From Rhodoferax potami (GTDB taxonomy: Bacteria > Pseudomonadota > Gammaproteobacteria > Burkholderiales > Burkholderiaceae_C): a stretch of DNA of 64,000 bases. Location of the stretch: the NCBI RefSeq assembly GCF_032193765.1, contig NZ_JAVBIJ010000001.1:2976001-3040000 (forward strand), given 5' to 3'. Of this stretch, positions 7,461 to 16,902 are shown piece after piece. The notes beneath the pieces are model-generated. The model saw only the letters and a program-made list of their open reading frames with translations. It made no database searches and was not told the DNA's origin. Position 1 is the stretch's first letter. Each line of letters begins with the position of its first letter. Made by a program: the position numbers and the translations under genes.

Positions 7461-8054
7461 ATGAGCGAACCTGTCACCCTGATTCCCCTGGATACCCAGA
7501 CCGGCGAACCCCTGTACCCGCCCCGCCCGCGCAAACCAGCTGGACCCACCGCCCAATTCATGTTCTCCCACCCCGCGCATGTGATTGCGCTGGGCTTGGG
7601 CTCCGGCCTATCGCGCATTGCACCCGGCACCTCAGGCACCTTGTGGGCCTGGGTGGCATTTATTGCGCTGTCGCAGTGGCTGGGCGAATTCGGCTGGGGC
7701 GTGCTGATCGCCTTAAGTATTCCGGTGGGCTGGTGGGCCAGCACCGTCACCGCACGCAACATGGGCGTGCTGGACCCGGGCAATATCGTGATCGACGAGA
7801 TCGTGGCCTTCTGGTTGGTGCTCTGGTTGGTCACCCCCACCTCACTGGTGGGGCAGGCACTGGCCTTCGGCCTGTTCCGCTACTTTGACGCAGCCAAACC
7901 CGGCCCGGTGGGCTGGGCAGACCGGCTTTTCCACGGCCTTCAGGCCGACACCGACCGCCATGCCTGGACCAAGGCCGGCTGGGGCATCATGCTCGACGAC
8001 CTGGTGGCCGCCGGCTGCACGCTGATGGTGATTGCCATCTGGAGGTTTGCGTGA
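7461..8054 (+). CDS. pgpA: Phosphatidylglycerophosphatase A
   Basis: 197 residues. PgpA dephosphorylates phosphatidylglycerophosphate to phosphatidylglycerol in the inner membrane. Family signatures visible: GLGSGLSRIAPGTSGTL near residue 50, DPGNIVIDEIVAFW near residue 110 (the acidic Mg site) and KPGPVGWADR and GWGIMLDDLVAA towards the C terminus. Four hydrophobic segments are present. An N-terminal extension of about 35 Pro-rich residues precedes the core. The GTG start of pncC overlaps its stop codon, an arrangement often seen for pgpA and cinA-type genes. Confidence 0.92.
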   Translation: MSEPVTLIPLDTQTGEPLYPPRPRKPAGPTAQFMFSHPAHVIALGLGSGLSRIAPGTSGTLWAWVAFIALSQWLGEFGWGVLIALSIPVGWWASTVTARNMGVLDPGNIVIDEIVAFWLVLWLVTPTSLVGQALAFGLFRYFDAAKPGPVGWADRLFHGLQADTDRHAWTKAGWGIMLDDLVAAGCTLMVIAIWRFA

Positions 8055-8575
8055 GCGCGACACCCAATCATTCGCTATCAAATCAGGAGCTGCTCGCGCA
8101 TATTCCATGTGCGCTACTGGCCGATTTGATGCTCAATCGCCAATGGATGCTAACCACCGCCGAGAGCTGCACCGGCGGCATGATTGCCGCTGCCTGCACC
8201 GACCTCGCGGGGTCGAGCGCCTGGTTTGAACGCGGCTTTGTGACCTATTCCAACGAAGCCAAGTCCGACATGCTGGGCGTGCCGGTTGCATTGATTTCCG
8301 CCCACGGTGCGGTCAGTGAGCCGGTGGCACGAGCCATGGCCAGCGGTGCCTTGCAACACTCCAGGGCGCAGGTGGCCCTGTCGGTGACAGGCATAGCCGG
8401 CCCCAGCGGAGGAAGCCCGGACAAGCCGGTGGGCACGGTCTGGTTCGGTTGGGCCACACCCGATGGTGTGTGGAGCGACGTGCAGCGCTTTGACGGGGAC
8501 CGCGCCGCAGTCCGGGCCGCGACCCTGCACCACAGCCTCACGCGGCTGGTGGAGCTGCTCACACCTGCGACCTAA
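8051..8575 (+). CDS. pncC: CinA C-terminal domain protein (nicotinamide-nucleotide amidohydrolase)
   Basis: 174 residues starting at a GTG that overlaps the pgpA stop. The enzyme deamidates NMN to nicotinate mononucleotide in pyridine-nucleotide recycling. The domain begins at about residue 27: AESCTGG contains the catalytic Ser39, followed by FVTYSNEAKSDMLGV and LSVTGIAGPSGGSPDKPVGTVWFG, all classic. The first 28 residues are unusual: residues 8-28 (SLSNQELLAHIPCALL and on) are encoded by a copy of the dispersed palindromic repeat, so the N-terminal extension is repeat-derived. Confidence 0.9.
   Translation: MSATPNHSLSNQELLAHIPCALLADLMLNRQWMLTTAESCTGGMIAAACTDLAGSSAWFERGFVTYSNEAKSDMLGVPVALISAHGAVSEPVARAMASGALQHSRAQVALSVTGIAGPSGGSPDKPVGTVWFGWATPDGVWSDVQRFDGDRAAVRAATLHHSLTRLVELLTPAT
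8073..8133 (+). repeat. Dispersed palindromic repeat, copy 1 (inside pncC)
   Basis: First arm GCTATCAAATCAGGAGCTGC, then the second palindrome CGCGCATATTCCATGTGCG, then a GCTACTGGCCGATTTGATG tail. This is the best-preserved copy in the window for the second stem. It lies wholly within the pncC reading frame. Confidence 0.8.
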
Positions 8576-8584
8576 AGGGCCGCA

Positions 8585-9439
8585 TTAACGTTTGGGCTTG
8601 GTGGGCGTGCGCTCTGGCGCCGGGGCCATGGCATTCAAGCGGCAGCCCGGCCAATTGAGCTTTTCTGTATAAGCGGGAGTACGCTTCAGTGCCCGCAAGC
8701 CGCGGTTGAAGGCCTGCAAGCGGGCCGCACTGTCGGGCAGCTTGTCGCTGAACATCACATGGGTGGTGAAGTTCGGGGCAAAGAGTCGCGGGTGCGCCCG
8801 CAGGTCTTGCACCTCGCTGTCCATAAAATGGTGCTGCATCAGGTAGCACGCCACGTTGCGCTCCATGGGCACCACATCCAAACGCCCGCCAATCAACAAG
8901 CGCAGGCTCGCCAGGTCGTCTGGCGCGGTGACCGTGGTCAAAGTGCCCGCCTTCAGCAGAGCCAGGAACTCCGGGGTGTAGGTGTAAGACTGCACCACCC
9001 CAATGCGCAGGCCCTTCAAGTCAGTGAGCCCCCGCCAGTCGAACGGAGCTTCCTTGAAAGCGCTTTGGCGATACACCAGTACCCACTGCTCGGTCAGCAC
9101 GTTGTCACTGATCAGGAAACCTTTGTCCCGCTCGGGGTTGCGGCCCCAATAGGCGGTGGCATCCCACAAGCCGGCACGCGATTCTTCGAGGGTGCGGGTC
9201 CAGGGCTTGAAGGTGTACTCCACCTCAAACCCCTCCAGGGCGAAGGCGCGCCGGACAATGTCCAGTGCAATACCCTGGTCAGGCCGCTCCTGGGTGGCAT
9301 AGGGCGCAAACTGGCCGGTCGCCAACCGCAGCACCTCGGCGGTAGCCGGCGCGCACGCACACGCCAGCGACAGTAGCGCAGCCCCGATGCTGGGGCGAAA
9401 AGCTTGCAGTTGAAAACTGGTGAAGCCCATCGATGTCAT
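8585..9439 (-). CDS. Orphan family 3 extracellular solute-binding protein
   Basis: 284 residues. A hydrophobic signal segment (about residues 17-35, ending APATA) precedes a PBPb-type fold: LRLATGQFAPYA, GIALDIVRRAFALEGFEVEY, WDATAYWGRNPERDKGFLIS and LKGLRIGVVQSYTYTPEF. The later DDLASLRLLIGGRLDVVPME region matches the second lobe. No permease or ATPase gene is adjacent, so it may serve a transporter encoded elsewhere or act as a sensor. It is convergent with pncC, ten bases apart. The first Met (MTSMGF) is used; MGF three residues later is equally possible. Confidence 0.8.
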   Translation of the reverse strand: MTSMGFTSFQLQAFRPSIGAALLSLACACAPATAEVLRLATGQFAPYATQERPDQGIALDIVRRAFALEGFEVEYTFKPWTRTLEESRAGLWDATAYWGRNPERDKGFLISDNVLTEQWVLVYRQSAFKEAPFDWRGLTDLKGLRIGVVQSYTYTPEFLALLKAGTLTTVTAPDDLASLRLLIGGRLDVVPMERNVACYLMQHHFMDSEVQDLRAHPRLFAPNFTTHVMFSDKLPDSAARLQAFNRGLRALKRTPAYTEKLNWPGCRLNAMAPAPERTPTKPKR

Positions 9440-9557
9440 GCCTGTGTGGATCCCTTGATCATCATAGTGCGGCCTGTGGCTATTGCACGCGGGACAAGCC
9501 CTGTTTTACAAATCACTTAGCCTTAGATCAAGGTTTTGCACACTCATGGAGACACAC

Positions 9558-10469
9558 ATGTCCTGGTTTGATGGTTTCGAGCAACGCGATTTCGAGGTCC
9601 ATGGAGTGCGCATCCACGCCCGGGTACCCCAGGACGCGCCGGGTGACAGGCCCGCGCTTTTGCTCTTGCATGGCTTCCCGCAAACCCATGTGCTGTGGCA
9701 CCGGGTGGCACAACAGTTGGCCCAGGTCTTCTACCTGGTCATGCCGGATTTGCGCGGCTATGGCGACTCCAGCAAACCTACCGGCCTGCCGGACCACAGC
9801 AACTACAGCAAACGCGCACTGGCCGCCGATATGGTGGCCGTGATGGATGCGCTGGGCATCGCCCGCTTCGGCGTCTGCGGGCATGACCGGGGCGGGCGCG
9901 TCGCCCACCGGCTCGCAGTGGACCACCCGGAACGGGTGCAAGGCCTGTGCGTGATCGACATCGCCCCCACGCTGGACATGTACGCCGCCACCGACTTTGC
10001 CTATGCCAGTGCGTATTACCACTGGTTCCACCTGATTCAGCCCACGCCTTTGCCCGAGACCATGATCCTGGGTGCGCCCCTGCCCTATCTGCACACCAAA
10101 CTAGGCGGCTGGGGCGGCACCGGCACCACCTTCATTGAGCCGCAGGCCATGGCGGAATACGAGCGCTGTTTTTTGTTGCCGGGCACGGTGCACAGCATGT
10201 GCGAGGACTACCGGGCAAGCGCAGGCATAGACCTCGAACACGACCGCGCCAGCCGGGCACTGCCGAACGGGGCTGGGCGCATTGCCTGCAACACCTTGGT
10301 GTTGTGGGGCGAGCGGGGCGTGGTGAACCGCCTGTTTGATCCGCTGACACTGTGGCAGGCCCAATGCGCAGCGACAGTCACCGGCGTGGCCATGGCCGCA
10401 GGCCACTTCATCCCCGAAGAGCTCCCTGAGCTCACTGCGCGCCATTTGAAGGAGTTTTTTCATGGATGA
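9558..10469 (+). CDS. Alpha/beta hydrolase, haloacetate (fluoroacetate) dehalogenase-like
   Basis: 303 residues. The start is the ATG of MSWFDGF, preceded by GGAGA; an in-frame ATG four codons earlier lacks such a site. Motifs match fluoroacetate dehalogenase: oxyanion segment LLLHGFPQTHVLWH, nucleophile Asp110 in CGHDRGGR with Arg111 and Arg114, acidic Asp134 in VIDIAP, His155-Trp156 in YYHWFHL, Trp185, Tyr218 and the catalytic His283 in AAGHFIPEE. In the characterised enzyme the His/Trp/Tyr trio forms the halide pocket. It would hydrolyse a C-halogen bond to give glycolate. An epoxide hydrolase is the main alternative. The SDR downstream overlaps by eight bases. Confidence 0.8.
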   Translation: MSWFDGFEQRDFEVHGVRIHARVPQDAPGDRPALLLLHGFPQTHVLWHRVAQQLAQVFYLVMPDLRGYGDSSKPTGLPDHSNYSKRALAADMVAVMDALGIARFGVCGHDRGGRVAHRLAVDHPERVQGLCVIDIAPTLDMYAATDFAYASAYYHWFHLIQPTPLPETMILGAPLPYLHTKLGGWGGTGTTFIEPQAMAEYERCFLLPGTVHSMCEDYRASAGIDLEHDRASRALPNGAGRIACNTLVLWGERGVVNRLFDPLTLWQAQCAATVTGVAMAAGHFIPEELPELTARHLKEFFHG

Positions 10470-11184
10470 GGGCACCGGAATCACCCATTTGCCCCGTGGC
10501 GGAAGCGCCATCGTCATTGGCGCCGGCGGCGGTATCGGCGCTGCGTTGTTGCGCAGCCTGGAGGCTTCTGGCCAGTTTGAAACAGTCTGGGGCTTGGGGC
10601 GCCACACGACGCCAGCGTTGGATCTGCTGGATGAAGACAGCATCCGGACATCGGCACAGGCTATTCAAGCCACCGGTCTACCCGTCCGGCTGGTGCTGGA
10701 TGCGACCGGTTTTCTGCACAACGACACCTGGAGCCCGGAGAAAAGCTGGCAGCAGCTCGACCCCGCGCACATGGCGCACAGCTTCGCCATCAATGCCATC
10801 GGGCCGGCGCTGCTCATGAAGCACTTTTTGCCGCTGTTGACCCGCGAAGGGAAAACGGCTTTCGTCACCTTATCAGCCAAGGTGGGCAGCATCGGCGATA
10901 ACCGGCTGGGCGGGTGGTACAGCTACCGCGCGAGCAAAGCGGCACTCAACCAACTGGTGCACACCGCAGCCATTGAGTTAAAGCGCCGCCACCCGCATGC
11001 CGTGTGTGTCGCCCTGCACCCGGGCACGGTGGACACCGGCCTGTCCACCCCGTTTGCAAAAACCGGACTAGATGTGCGCACACCAGACGCCGCCGCCGAA
11101 CGCCTGCTGACAGTGATCCACCAACTGCAGCCGGAGCAGAGCGGCGGATTCATCAATCACGATGGCACGGAGTTGCCGTGGTGA
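10462..11184 (+). CDS. Short-chain dehydrogenase/reductase (CsgA-like)
   Basis: 240 residues. The Rossmann nucleotide-binding motif is AIVIGAGGGIGAALLRSL near residue 20; the catalytic Tyr-Lys pair is in YSYRASKAALNQLV and the Ser in TLSAKVGS. The C-terminal region GTVDTGLSTPFAK and FINHDGTELPW is typical of the CsgA-type SDR group, whose substrates are mostly unknown. The start overlaps the dehalogenase-like gene by eight bases, so the two are translated together; a shared substrate pathway is possible but not shown. Confidence 0.85.
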   Translation: MDEGTGITHLPRGGSAIVIGAGGGIGAALLRSLEASGQFETVWGLGRHTTPALDLLDEDSIRTSAQAIQATGLPVRLVLDATGFLHNDTWSPEKSWQQLDPAHMAHSFAINAIGPALLMKHFLPLLTREGKTAFVTLSAKVGSIGDNRLGGWYSYRASKAALNQLVHTAAIELKRRHPHAVCVALHPGTVDTGLSTPFAKTGLDVRTPDAAAERLLTVIHQLQPEQSGGFINHDGTELPW

Positions 11185-11194
11185 CCTAGCTGGT

Positions 11195-12016
<822 letters not shown>

Positions 12017-12071
12017 AAGCTGTGCAAAGAGAGTGCAGGCTGGTATTGTCTCTCCGAAGGAGTGCCATGCC

Positions 12072-13697
12072 ATGCTCAATACCCTGAATGCCGTTTTCCC
12101 GATTCGCTATACCGTGCTGGGGCTCAGTGTTTTCGCATTGCTGCTGAGCGTCTTCAGCGTGTTGGTGTTCGGTGTGGGCTTCGGCTCATTGCTGATCACC
12201 GGCTTGCTGGTCGGCGTGGGGGTGTACGACCTGCGCCAGACCAAACGATCTATTCTGCGCAACTACCCCATCATCGGTCATCTGCGCTTCATCCTCGAGT
12301 TTGTGCGGCCGGAGATACGCCAGTACTTTATCGAGAGCGACAACGAGGCCACGCCGTTCTCCAGGTCTCAGCGTTCACTGGTGTACCAGCGGGCCAAGGG
12401 GGACCCGGACAAGCGGCCCTTTGGCACCCAGTTAGATGTCCATGCCGATGGCTACGAGTGGGTCAACCACTCGGTGTCGCCCACCAAAATCACATCGCAT
12501 GATTTCCGCATCACCATCGGCGAGCACAGCGCCCAACCCTATTCAGCCAGTGTGTTCAACATTTCGGCCATGAGCTTCGGGTCGCTGAGTGCCAATGCCA
12601 TCCTCGCGCTCAACAAAGGCGCCAAGCGGGGCAACTTTGCCCACGACACGGGCGAAGGATCGATATCAACCCACCACCGGGTGCATGGTGGCGACTTGAT
12701 CTGGGAGGTCGCGTCAGGCTACTTCGGCTGCCGCAATGACGACGGCAGCTTCAACGCCGACAAATTCGCAGACAACGCCCGCGACCCGCAGGTCAAAATG
12801 ATTGAGCTCAAACTCAGCCAAGGGGCCAAGCCGGGCCATGGCGGCATGTTGCCGGGCCCCAAAGTCACCCCTGAGATTGCGCAGGCACGCGGCGTGCCGG
12901 TCGGGGTGGACTGTATTTCGCCGGCCTCACACAGCGCGTTTTCCACACCGATCGAAATGATGCAATTCATTGCCCGCTTGCGCGACCTCTCGGGTGGCAA
13001 GCCGACCGGCATGAAGCTGTGTATCGGCCATCCGTGGGAGTGGTTTGCCATGGTCAAAGCCATGTTGGAAACCGGTATCACCCCGGACTTTATTGTGGTG
13101 GATGGTGCCGAGGGCGGCACGGGAGCCGCACCGCTCGAATTCACCGACCACGTGGGTGCTCCGGTGCAAGAGGGTCTGCTGCTGGTACACAACACCTTGC
13201 GGGGCGTGGGCCTGCGGGATCGCGTAAAAATCGGGGTAGCTGGCAAAGTGGTGAGCGCATTTGATGTGGCCCGCTACATGGCGCTGGGGGCCGACTGGTG
13301 CAACAGCGCGCGGGGCTTCATGTTTGCCTTGGGTTGCATCCAGGCCCAACACTGCCACACAGGCCACTGCCCCACAGGCGTGACCACCCAAGACCCGCTG
13401 CGACAGCAAAGCCTCGTCGTGCCTGACAAGGCGGATCGGGTCTACAACTTCCACCAACAGACCTTGTTTGCGCTCAAGGAAATGGTGCAAGCCGTGGGGG
13501 TGTACCACCCGAACGAAATCACGGCCCACCACATCGTGCGCCGCAGCGACAACAAGGTCCGCTCGCTGGCACAGTTCATCCTGACGCAGTTGCCCAACGG
13601 CGCCTTGCTGGGCGAATCGGTAGCCAGCTTGCCCTTGATCTACCGCCAAACCTGGCCCCGGGCACAGGCCCACAGTTTTGCGCTCCGCCCCGAATAA
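12072..13697 (+). CDS. FMN-binding glutamate-synthase-family protein
   Basis: 541 residues. Two hydrophobic segments at residues 15-50 anchor the protein in the membrane. The rest is the GltS-type FMN/TIM barrel: [50 protein letters not shown] and [22 protein letters not shown]. Cys422, Cys428 and Cys433 (C-x5-C-x4-C, in CHTGHCPTG) match the 3Fe-4S cluster of glutamate synthase. It lacks the amidotransferase domain, so it is not a complete GOGAT; related archaeal-type proteins have uncertain activity. A GAAGGAG site supports the start. The stop codon overlaps the ATG of the histidine kinase (TAATG). Confidence 0.85.
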   Translation: MLNTLNAVFPIRYTVLGLSVFALLLSVFSVLVFGVGFGSLLITGLLVGVGVYDLRQTKRSILRNYPIIGHLRFILEFVRPEIRQYFIESDNEATPFSRSQRSLVYQRAKGDPDKRPFGTQLDVHADGYEWVNHSVSPTKITSHDFRITIGEHSAQPYSASVFNISAMSFGSLSANAILALNKGAKRGNFAHDTGEGSISTHHRVHGGDLIWEVASGYFGCRNDDGSFNADKFADNARDPQVKMIELKLSQGAKPGHGGMLPGPKVTPEIAQARGVPVGVDCISPASHSAFSTPIEMMQFIARLRDLSGGKPTGMKLCIGHPWEWFAMVKAMLETGITPDFIVVDGAEGGTGAAPLEFTDHVGAPVQEGLLLVHNTLRGVGLRDRVKIGVAGKVVSAFDVARYMALGADWCNSARGFMFALGCIQAQHCHTGHCPTGVTTQDPLRQQSLVVPDKADRVYNFHQQTLFALKEMVQAVGVYHPNEITAHHIVRRSDNKVRSLAQFILTQLPNGALLGESVASLPLIYRQTWPRAQAHSFALRPE

Positions 13698-16474
13698 TGC
13701 AGTTCCGGCCGGCAGCGTTTTACAGGCGAGTTCTATGGCTGATGACGTGGCTCTGGTGCGTCGCATCTCCGGCCCTGGCCGGAGACGGCACACGGGTGCT
13801 GATGCTGGTGTCGTACCACCCGGGCATGGCTTGGAGCGATGCGCAACTCGCCGGTGTGCGGACGGCCCTCGAGGGGGTCGCGCCGCCGATTGACCTGCAA
13901 ATCGAGTACCTCGACACGAAACGCGTCGCGCCGAGCGACAAGCATTTCCGCCTGGTAGAAGCGGTCTTGATGAGCAAGATCGGGGCCTCTGCTCCGGCCT
14001 TGATCCTGGCTTCGGACGATGATGCCCTGGACCTCGCTTTGCAACTCCGCAGACGCCACTATCCGCAAGTGCCGGTGTTGTTCTCTGGCGTGGCGATCAG
14101 CCGCTCGGAAGCACTGGCTCGCGAAACCCGTATCGGCGGCGTGTTTGACGATGTGAACGTGGGCAGCAGCCTCACGGTGGTCCTCCGAATGCTCCCCGCC
14201 ACCCGGCGCATTGTGGTGGTACACGACCAAAGCCGCACCAGCCTGGCCCAGGTCGAGACTCTGCGCGAAGGCTTGGCCGCCCAGCCACGGCTGGAGGTGG
14301 AATACCTGACCGACCTGCCCGCCGCCGCGGTGCAAGCGCGCTTGGCACAACTCGGGCCGCAGGACTTGGTGTTTGCGCTGCCATTCAACCGGGATGCCAA
14401 CGGCGCCCTCTTCAGCCACGAGGAGGCCGCAGACCTCTGGGCCAGCGCCTCGCGAGCGCCGGTCGCGGTAACCCGCGATGTCGCAATGCGGCCCGGGATT
14501 CTGGGTGGTTTTTTGGTGTCGGGGCTCGCCCAGGGGCAGGCCATGGGGGAACTGGCGAAGCAGCTCATCAGCGGCAGCGCCCCTCAACCCCTGCCGATGA
14601 AAGCAGCCCCGGTACAGGCCACGTTTGACTACCCGCAACTCCAGCGCTGGGGCATAGACCCGGACCTGCTGCCGCCTGATGCGGTGGTGCTCAACCCACC
14701 GCCCAACCCGCTCGAAGACTTGCGCCCCTACTTGGTGTGGCTGGCCGCATTGTTCGGGAGTCTGCTGATCATCATCGGCTTGCTGCTGTACGGCATTCGC
14801 AGCCGCCAGATCGCAGCGCGCGCACTACGGCAAAGCGAAAAAAACTACCGCGACTTGTTTGACCACAGCCCGGACGGGATCCTGATCCAAGCGCTTCCCG
14901 GTGGGCACACGGTCGAGGTCAACCCGCGCTTTCTGGGCATGTTCGGCTACACCGCCATCGAGGCACGGCAACTGCAGTTCAAAGATTTGCGCGTGGAGGC
15001 GGGGGCCGCCCCCTTGACCCCGACACAGGCGACTGAGGCCCAGCTCCGCCGCAAAGACGGCAGCGTGTTCTGGGCCGAGGTCTCTGCGATCGAACTGCAG
15101 GTGGGTACCTCCAACCGTGCGGTCATCAACCTGCGCGATATCACCGACCGCAAGCGGGCCGAGTCGCTGGCGCAAGAGATGGAACACCGCATCCGGCAGA
15201 TTTACGAGAACCTCCCGGTGGCGGTGTTTGCCATTGACGCCCAGCACCGCGTGACTTTCTGGAACCCGCAAATGACGCGCCTGACCGGCGTCAAAGCGCA
15301 AGACGTGGTGGGCACTACCGACAGTTGGCGCGGCATCTACCCTTCCAAACGCCCCTGCCTGCTGGATGTGCTGGTCGACGGTACCAAGGCCGATGACATC
15401 ACCCGTTTCTTTGGCGACAACCTGCGAGCCAGCACCCACGTGCCCGGAGCGTTGGAGGGCGAAGGCTATTTCACGAATGCGGACCAGACCCAAGGCATGT
15501 GGGGCCGCTTCTGCGCATCGCCGCTGCGTGACGCAGACGGCACCATCACCGGTGCGATTGAAACCATGATCGACATCACGCCGCTCAAGCTCATCCAAAC
15601 CGATCTGGAAACCCTGAACCGTGAACTTGAAGCCCGGGTAGAGACCCGCAATGCAGAGCTGCAGCGCGCGATGGGTCAGCTGCTGCAAAGTGAAAAGCTG
15701 GCCGCACTCGGCAGCCTGGTGGCCGGCATGGCCCATGAGCTCAACACGCCTATCGGCAATGTCTTGGCGGTCGCAAGCACCTTGACCGAAGATGCTGCCT
15801 CGTTTTCCCAAAAGCTGCTCTCTGGCAGTGCACGACGGGGCGACGTTGAAAAAGGCGCACTCCGCCTGCAAGAAGCCAGCGTGTTGATCGAGCGCAACGC
15901 CACCCGTGCGGCCAAGCTGATCAGCGACTTCAAAGAAGTGGCAGTGGACCAGACCAGCTCGCGCAGGCGCCATTTCTCTTTGCTGGAGGTCATGCAGGAA
16001 ATTTTGCACACCACTCAACCGCTGTTCAAAGGGAAGGGCCACACGGTCACACTCGATATCCCCCCTGACCTAGAGCTCGACAGCTACCCCGGCCCGCTGG
16101 AGCAGATCATGACCAATCTGTTGACCAACTCGGTCCACCACGCGTTTGCAGCCGATGTGGCCGGCGAAATGGTGATTCGGGCTGAACCGCAGGGTGAGCA
16201 GATCCTGCTGCACTACCGGGACAACGGCTGCGGCATTCCGGCGGCCAACCTGGCCCACATTTTTGAGCCCTTTTACACCACCAAACTCGGCCGCGGCGGC
16301 AGCGGGCTCGGGATGTACCTGGTCTACAACCTGGTGACAAATATTCTTGGAGGGCGTATCCAGGTCCAAAGCTCGCTCGGCGAGGGGACCTGGGTAGACA
16401 TCACGATCCCACGCACCGCGCCGGACGTAGCCACCCACCCTTTGGCCAAAGGCGTCAGCCAGCCCGGATTCTGA
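13697..16474 (+). CDS. Sensor histidine kinase with ABC-type periplasmic sensor and two PAS domains
   Basis: 925 residues. After a signal/anchor (about 10-28) a periplasmic ABC-substrate-binding-like domain follows (RVLMLVSYHPGMAWS to about residue 330), then a membrane helix (about 345-368), PAS1 (about 380-500, ending NLRDITDRKRAE), PAS2 (about 505-645, ending MIDITPLK), a coiled coil and the kinase core. His680 in AGMAHELNTPIGNVL is the phospho-acceptor; N-box NLLTNSVHHAF, G1 DNGCGIP, F-box FEPFYTTK and G2 GRGGSGLGMYLV are intact. No response regulator is nearby, so it is an orphan. It is translationally coupled to the FMN protein. Confidence 0.9.
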   Translation: MQFRPAAFYRRVLWLMTWLWCVASPALAGDGTRVLMLVSYHPGMAWSDAQLAGVRTALEGVAPPIDLQIEYLDTKRVAPSDKHFRLVEAVLMSKIGASAPALILASDDDALDLALQLRRRHYPQVPVLFSGVAISRSEALARETRIGGVFDDVNVGSSLTVVLRMLPATRRIVVVHDQSRTSLAQVETLREGLAAQPRLEVEYLTDLPAAAVQARLAQLGPQDLVFALPFNRDANGALFSHEEAADLWASASRAPVAVTRDVAMRPGILGGFLVSGLAQGQAMGELAKQLISGSAPQPLPMKAAPVQATFDYPQLQRWGIDPDLLPPDAVVLNPPPNPLEDLRPYLVWLAALFGSLLIIIGLLLYGIRSRQIAARALRQSEKNYRDLFDHSPDGILIQALPGGHTVEVNPRFLGMFGYTAIEARQLQFKDLRVEAGAAPLTPTQATEAQLRRKDGSVFWAEVSAIELQVGTSNRAVINLRDITDRKRAESLAQEMEHRIRQIYENLPVAVFAIDAQHRVTFWNPQMTRLTGVKAQDVVGTTDSWRGIYPSKRPCLLDVLVDGTKADDITRFFGDNLRASTHVPGALEGEGYFTNADQTQGMWGRFCASPLRDADGTITGAIETMIDITPLKLIQTDLETLNRELEARVETRNAELQRAMGQLLQSEKLAALGSLVAGMAHELNTPIGNVLAVASTLTEDAASFSQKLLSGSARRGDVEKGALRLQEASVLIERNATRAAKLISDFKEVAVDQTSSRRRHFSLLEVMQEILHTTQPLFKGKGHTVTLDIPPDLELDSYPGPLEQIMTNLLTNSVHHAFAADVAGEMVIRAEPQGEQILLHYRDNGCGIPAANLAHIFEPFYTTKLGRGGSGLGMYLVYNLVTNILGGRIQVQSSLGEGTWVDITIPRTAPDVATHPLAKGVSQPGF

Positions 16475-16475
16475 G

Positions 16476-16533
16476 TTGCTATGCTTTAAATAGCAGCACG
16501 CGCACGCGCACCGAGCGCTAGCAGTCTTTTTGC
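16476..16533 (+). repeat. Dispersed palindromic repeat, copy 2 (3' end of PIN gene)
   Basis: Arms GCTATGCTTTAAATAGC, a GCGCACGCGC-rich middle and a GCGCTAGCAGTCTTTTT tail. It begins two bases after the kinase stop codon and supplies the stop and last ~15 codons of the convergent PIN gene. Confidence 0.75.
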
Positions 16534-16902
16534 CATGCAAAGTACCGCGTGATCCTTGCTGAGCACGGTGCACCGATGGGCGACCGCCAGGTCAATAAAG
16601 CGCTGGTCATCCGGGTCCTTGCAGGTCACCGGGGCCTTGTCGGCCACCGCCACGGTGTGTACCAGCGCATCGCGCGCGGCCAGCACCGCCTCGGGCAGCA
16701 GGGCATAAAACGCCAGACGTTTGGCGATTTGCGGGTAGGCCAGCACCCGCTCCAGCTCGTCCCGCATGGCGGGAGTCGCAATCCACCGCAGCGCGCCTGT
16801 GCTCAAAGCAGTCTGCAAAGGCTGGGTCAGCGGGTCTTTGAACACCAACAAATCGAGGACGATGTTGGTGTCGAGCACAATGCCCGGCGCCATCTCAGGC
16901 AT
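16486..16902 (-). CDS. PIN-domain ribonuclease-like protein (putative toxin component family)
   Basis: 138 residues. A PIN domain: first Asp in IVLDTNIVLDLLVF (residues 8-21), conserved Glu in RDELERVLAYP, and the C-terminal acidic pair in KDPDDQRFIDLAVA followed by LSKDHAVL. PIN domains are Mg-dependent RNases, often VapC-type toxins, but this COG1569-like subgroup is often without an antitoxin and none is adjacent here. Its start overlaps the 3' end of the RNA methyltransferase gene, making it the last gene of the rpoN string. The C terminus (LALGARARAAI) is encoded by repeat copy 2. Start MPEMAPG is chosen; MAPG three codons later is also possible. Confidence 0.82.
   Translation of the reverse strand: MPEMAPGIVLDTNIVLDLLVFKDPLTQPLQTALSTGALRWIATPAMRDELERVLAYPQIAKRLAFYALLPEAVLAARDALVHTVAVADKAPVTCKDPDDQRFIDLAVAHRCTVLSKDHAVLCMAKRLLALGARARAAI

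Noticed and set aside
14825..16042. 405-codon open frame antisense to the histidine kinase
   Set aside because: The sense strand has the complete kinase motifs; the antisense translation has none.
16486..16902. Complete toxin-antitoxin pair
   Set aside because: Only the PIN protein is present; the adjacent gene is a large RNA methyltransferase, not an antitoxin.
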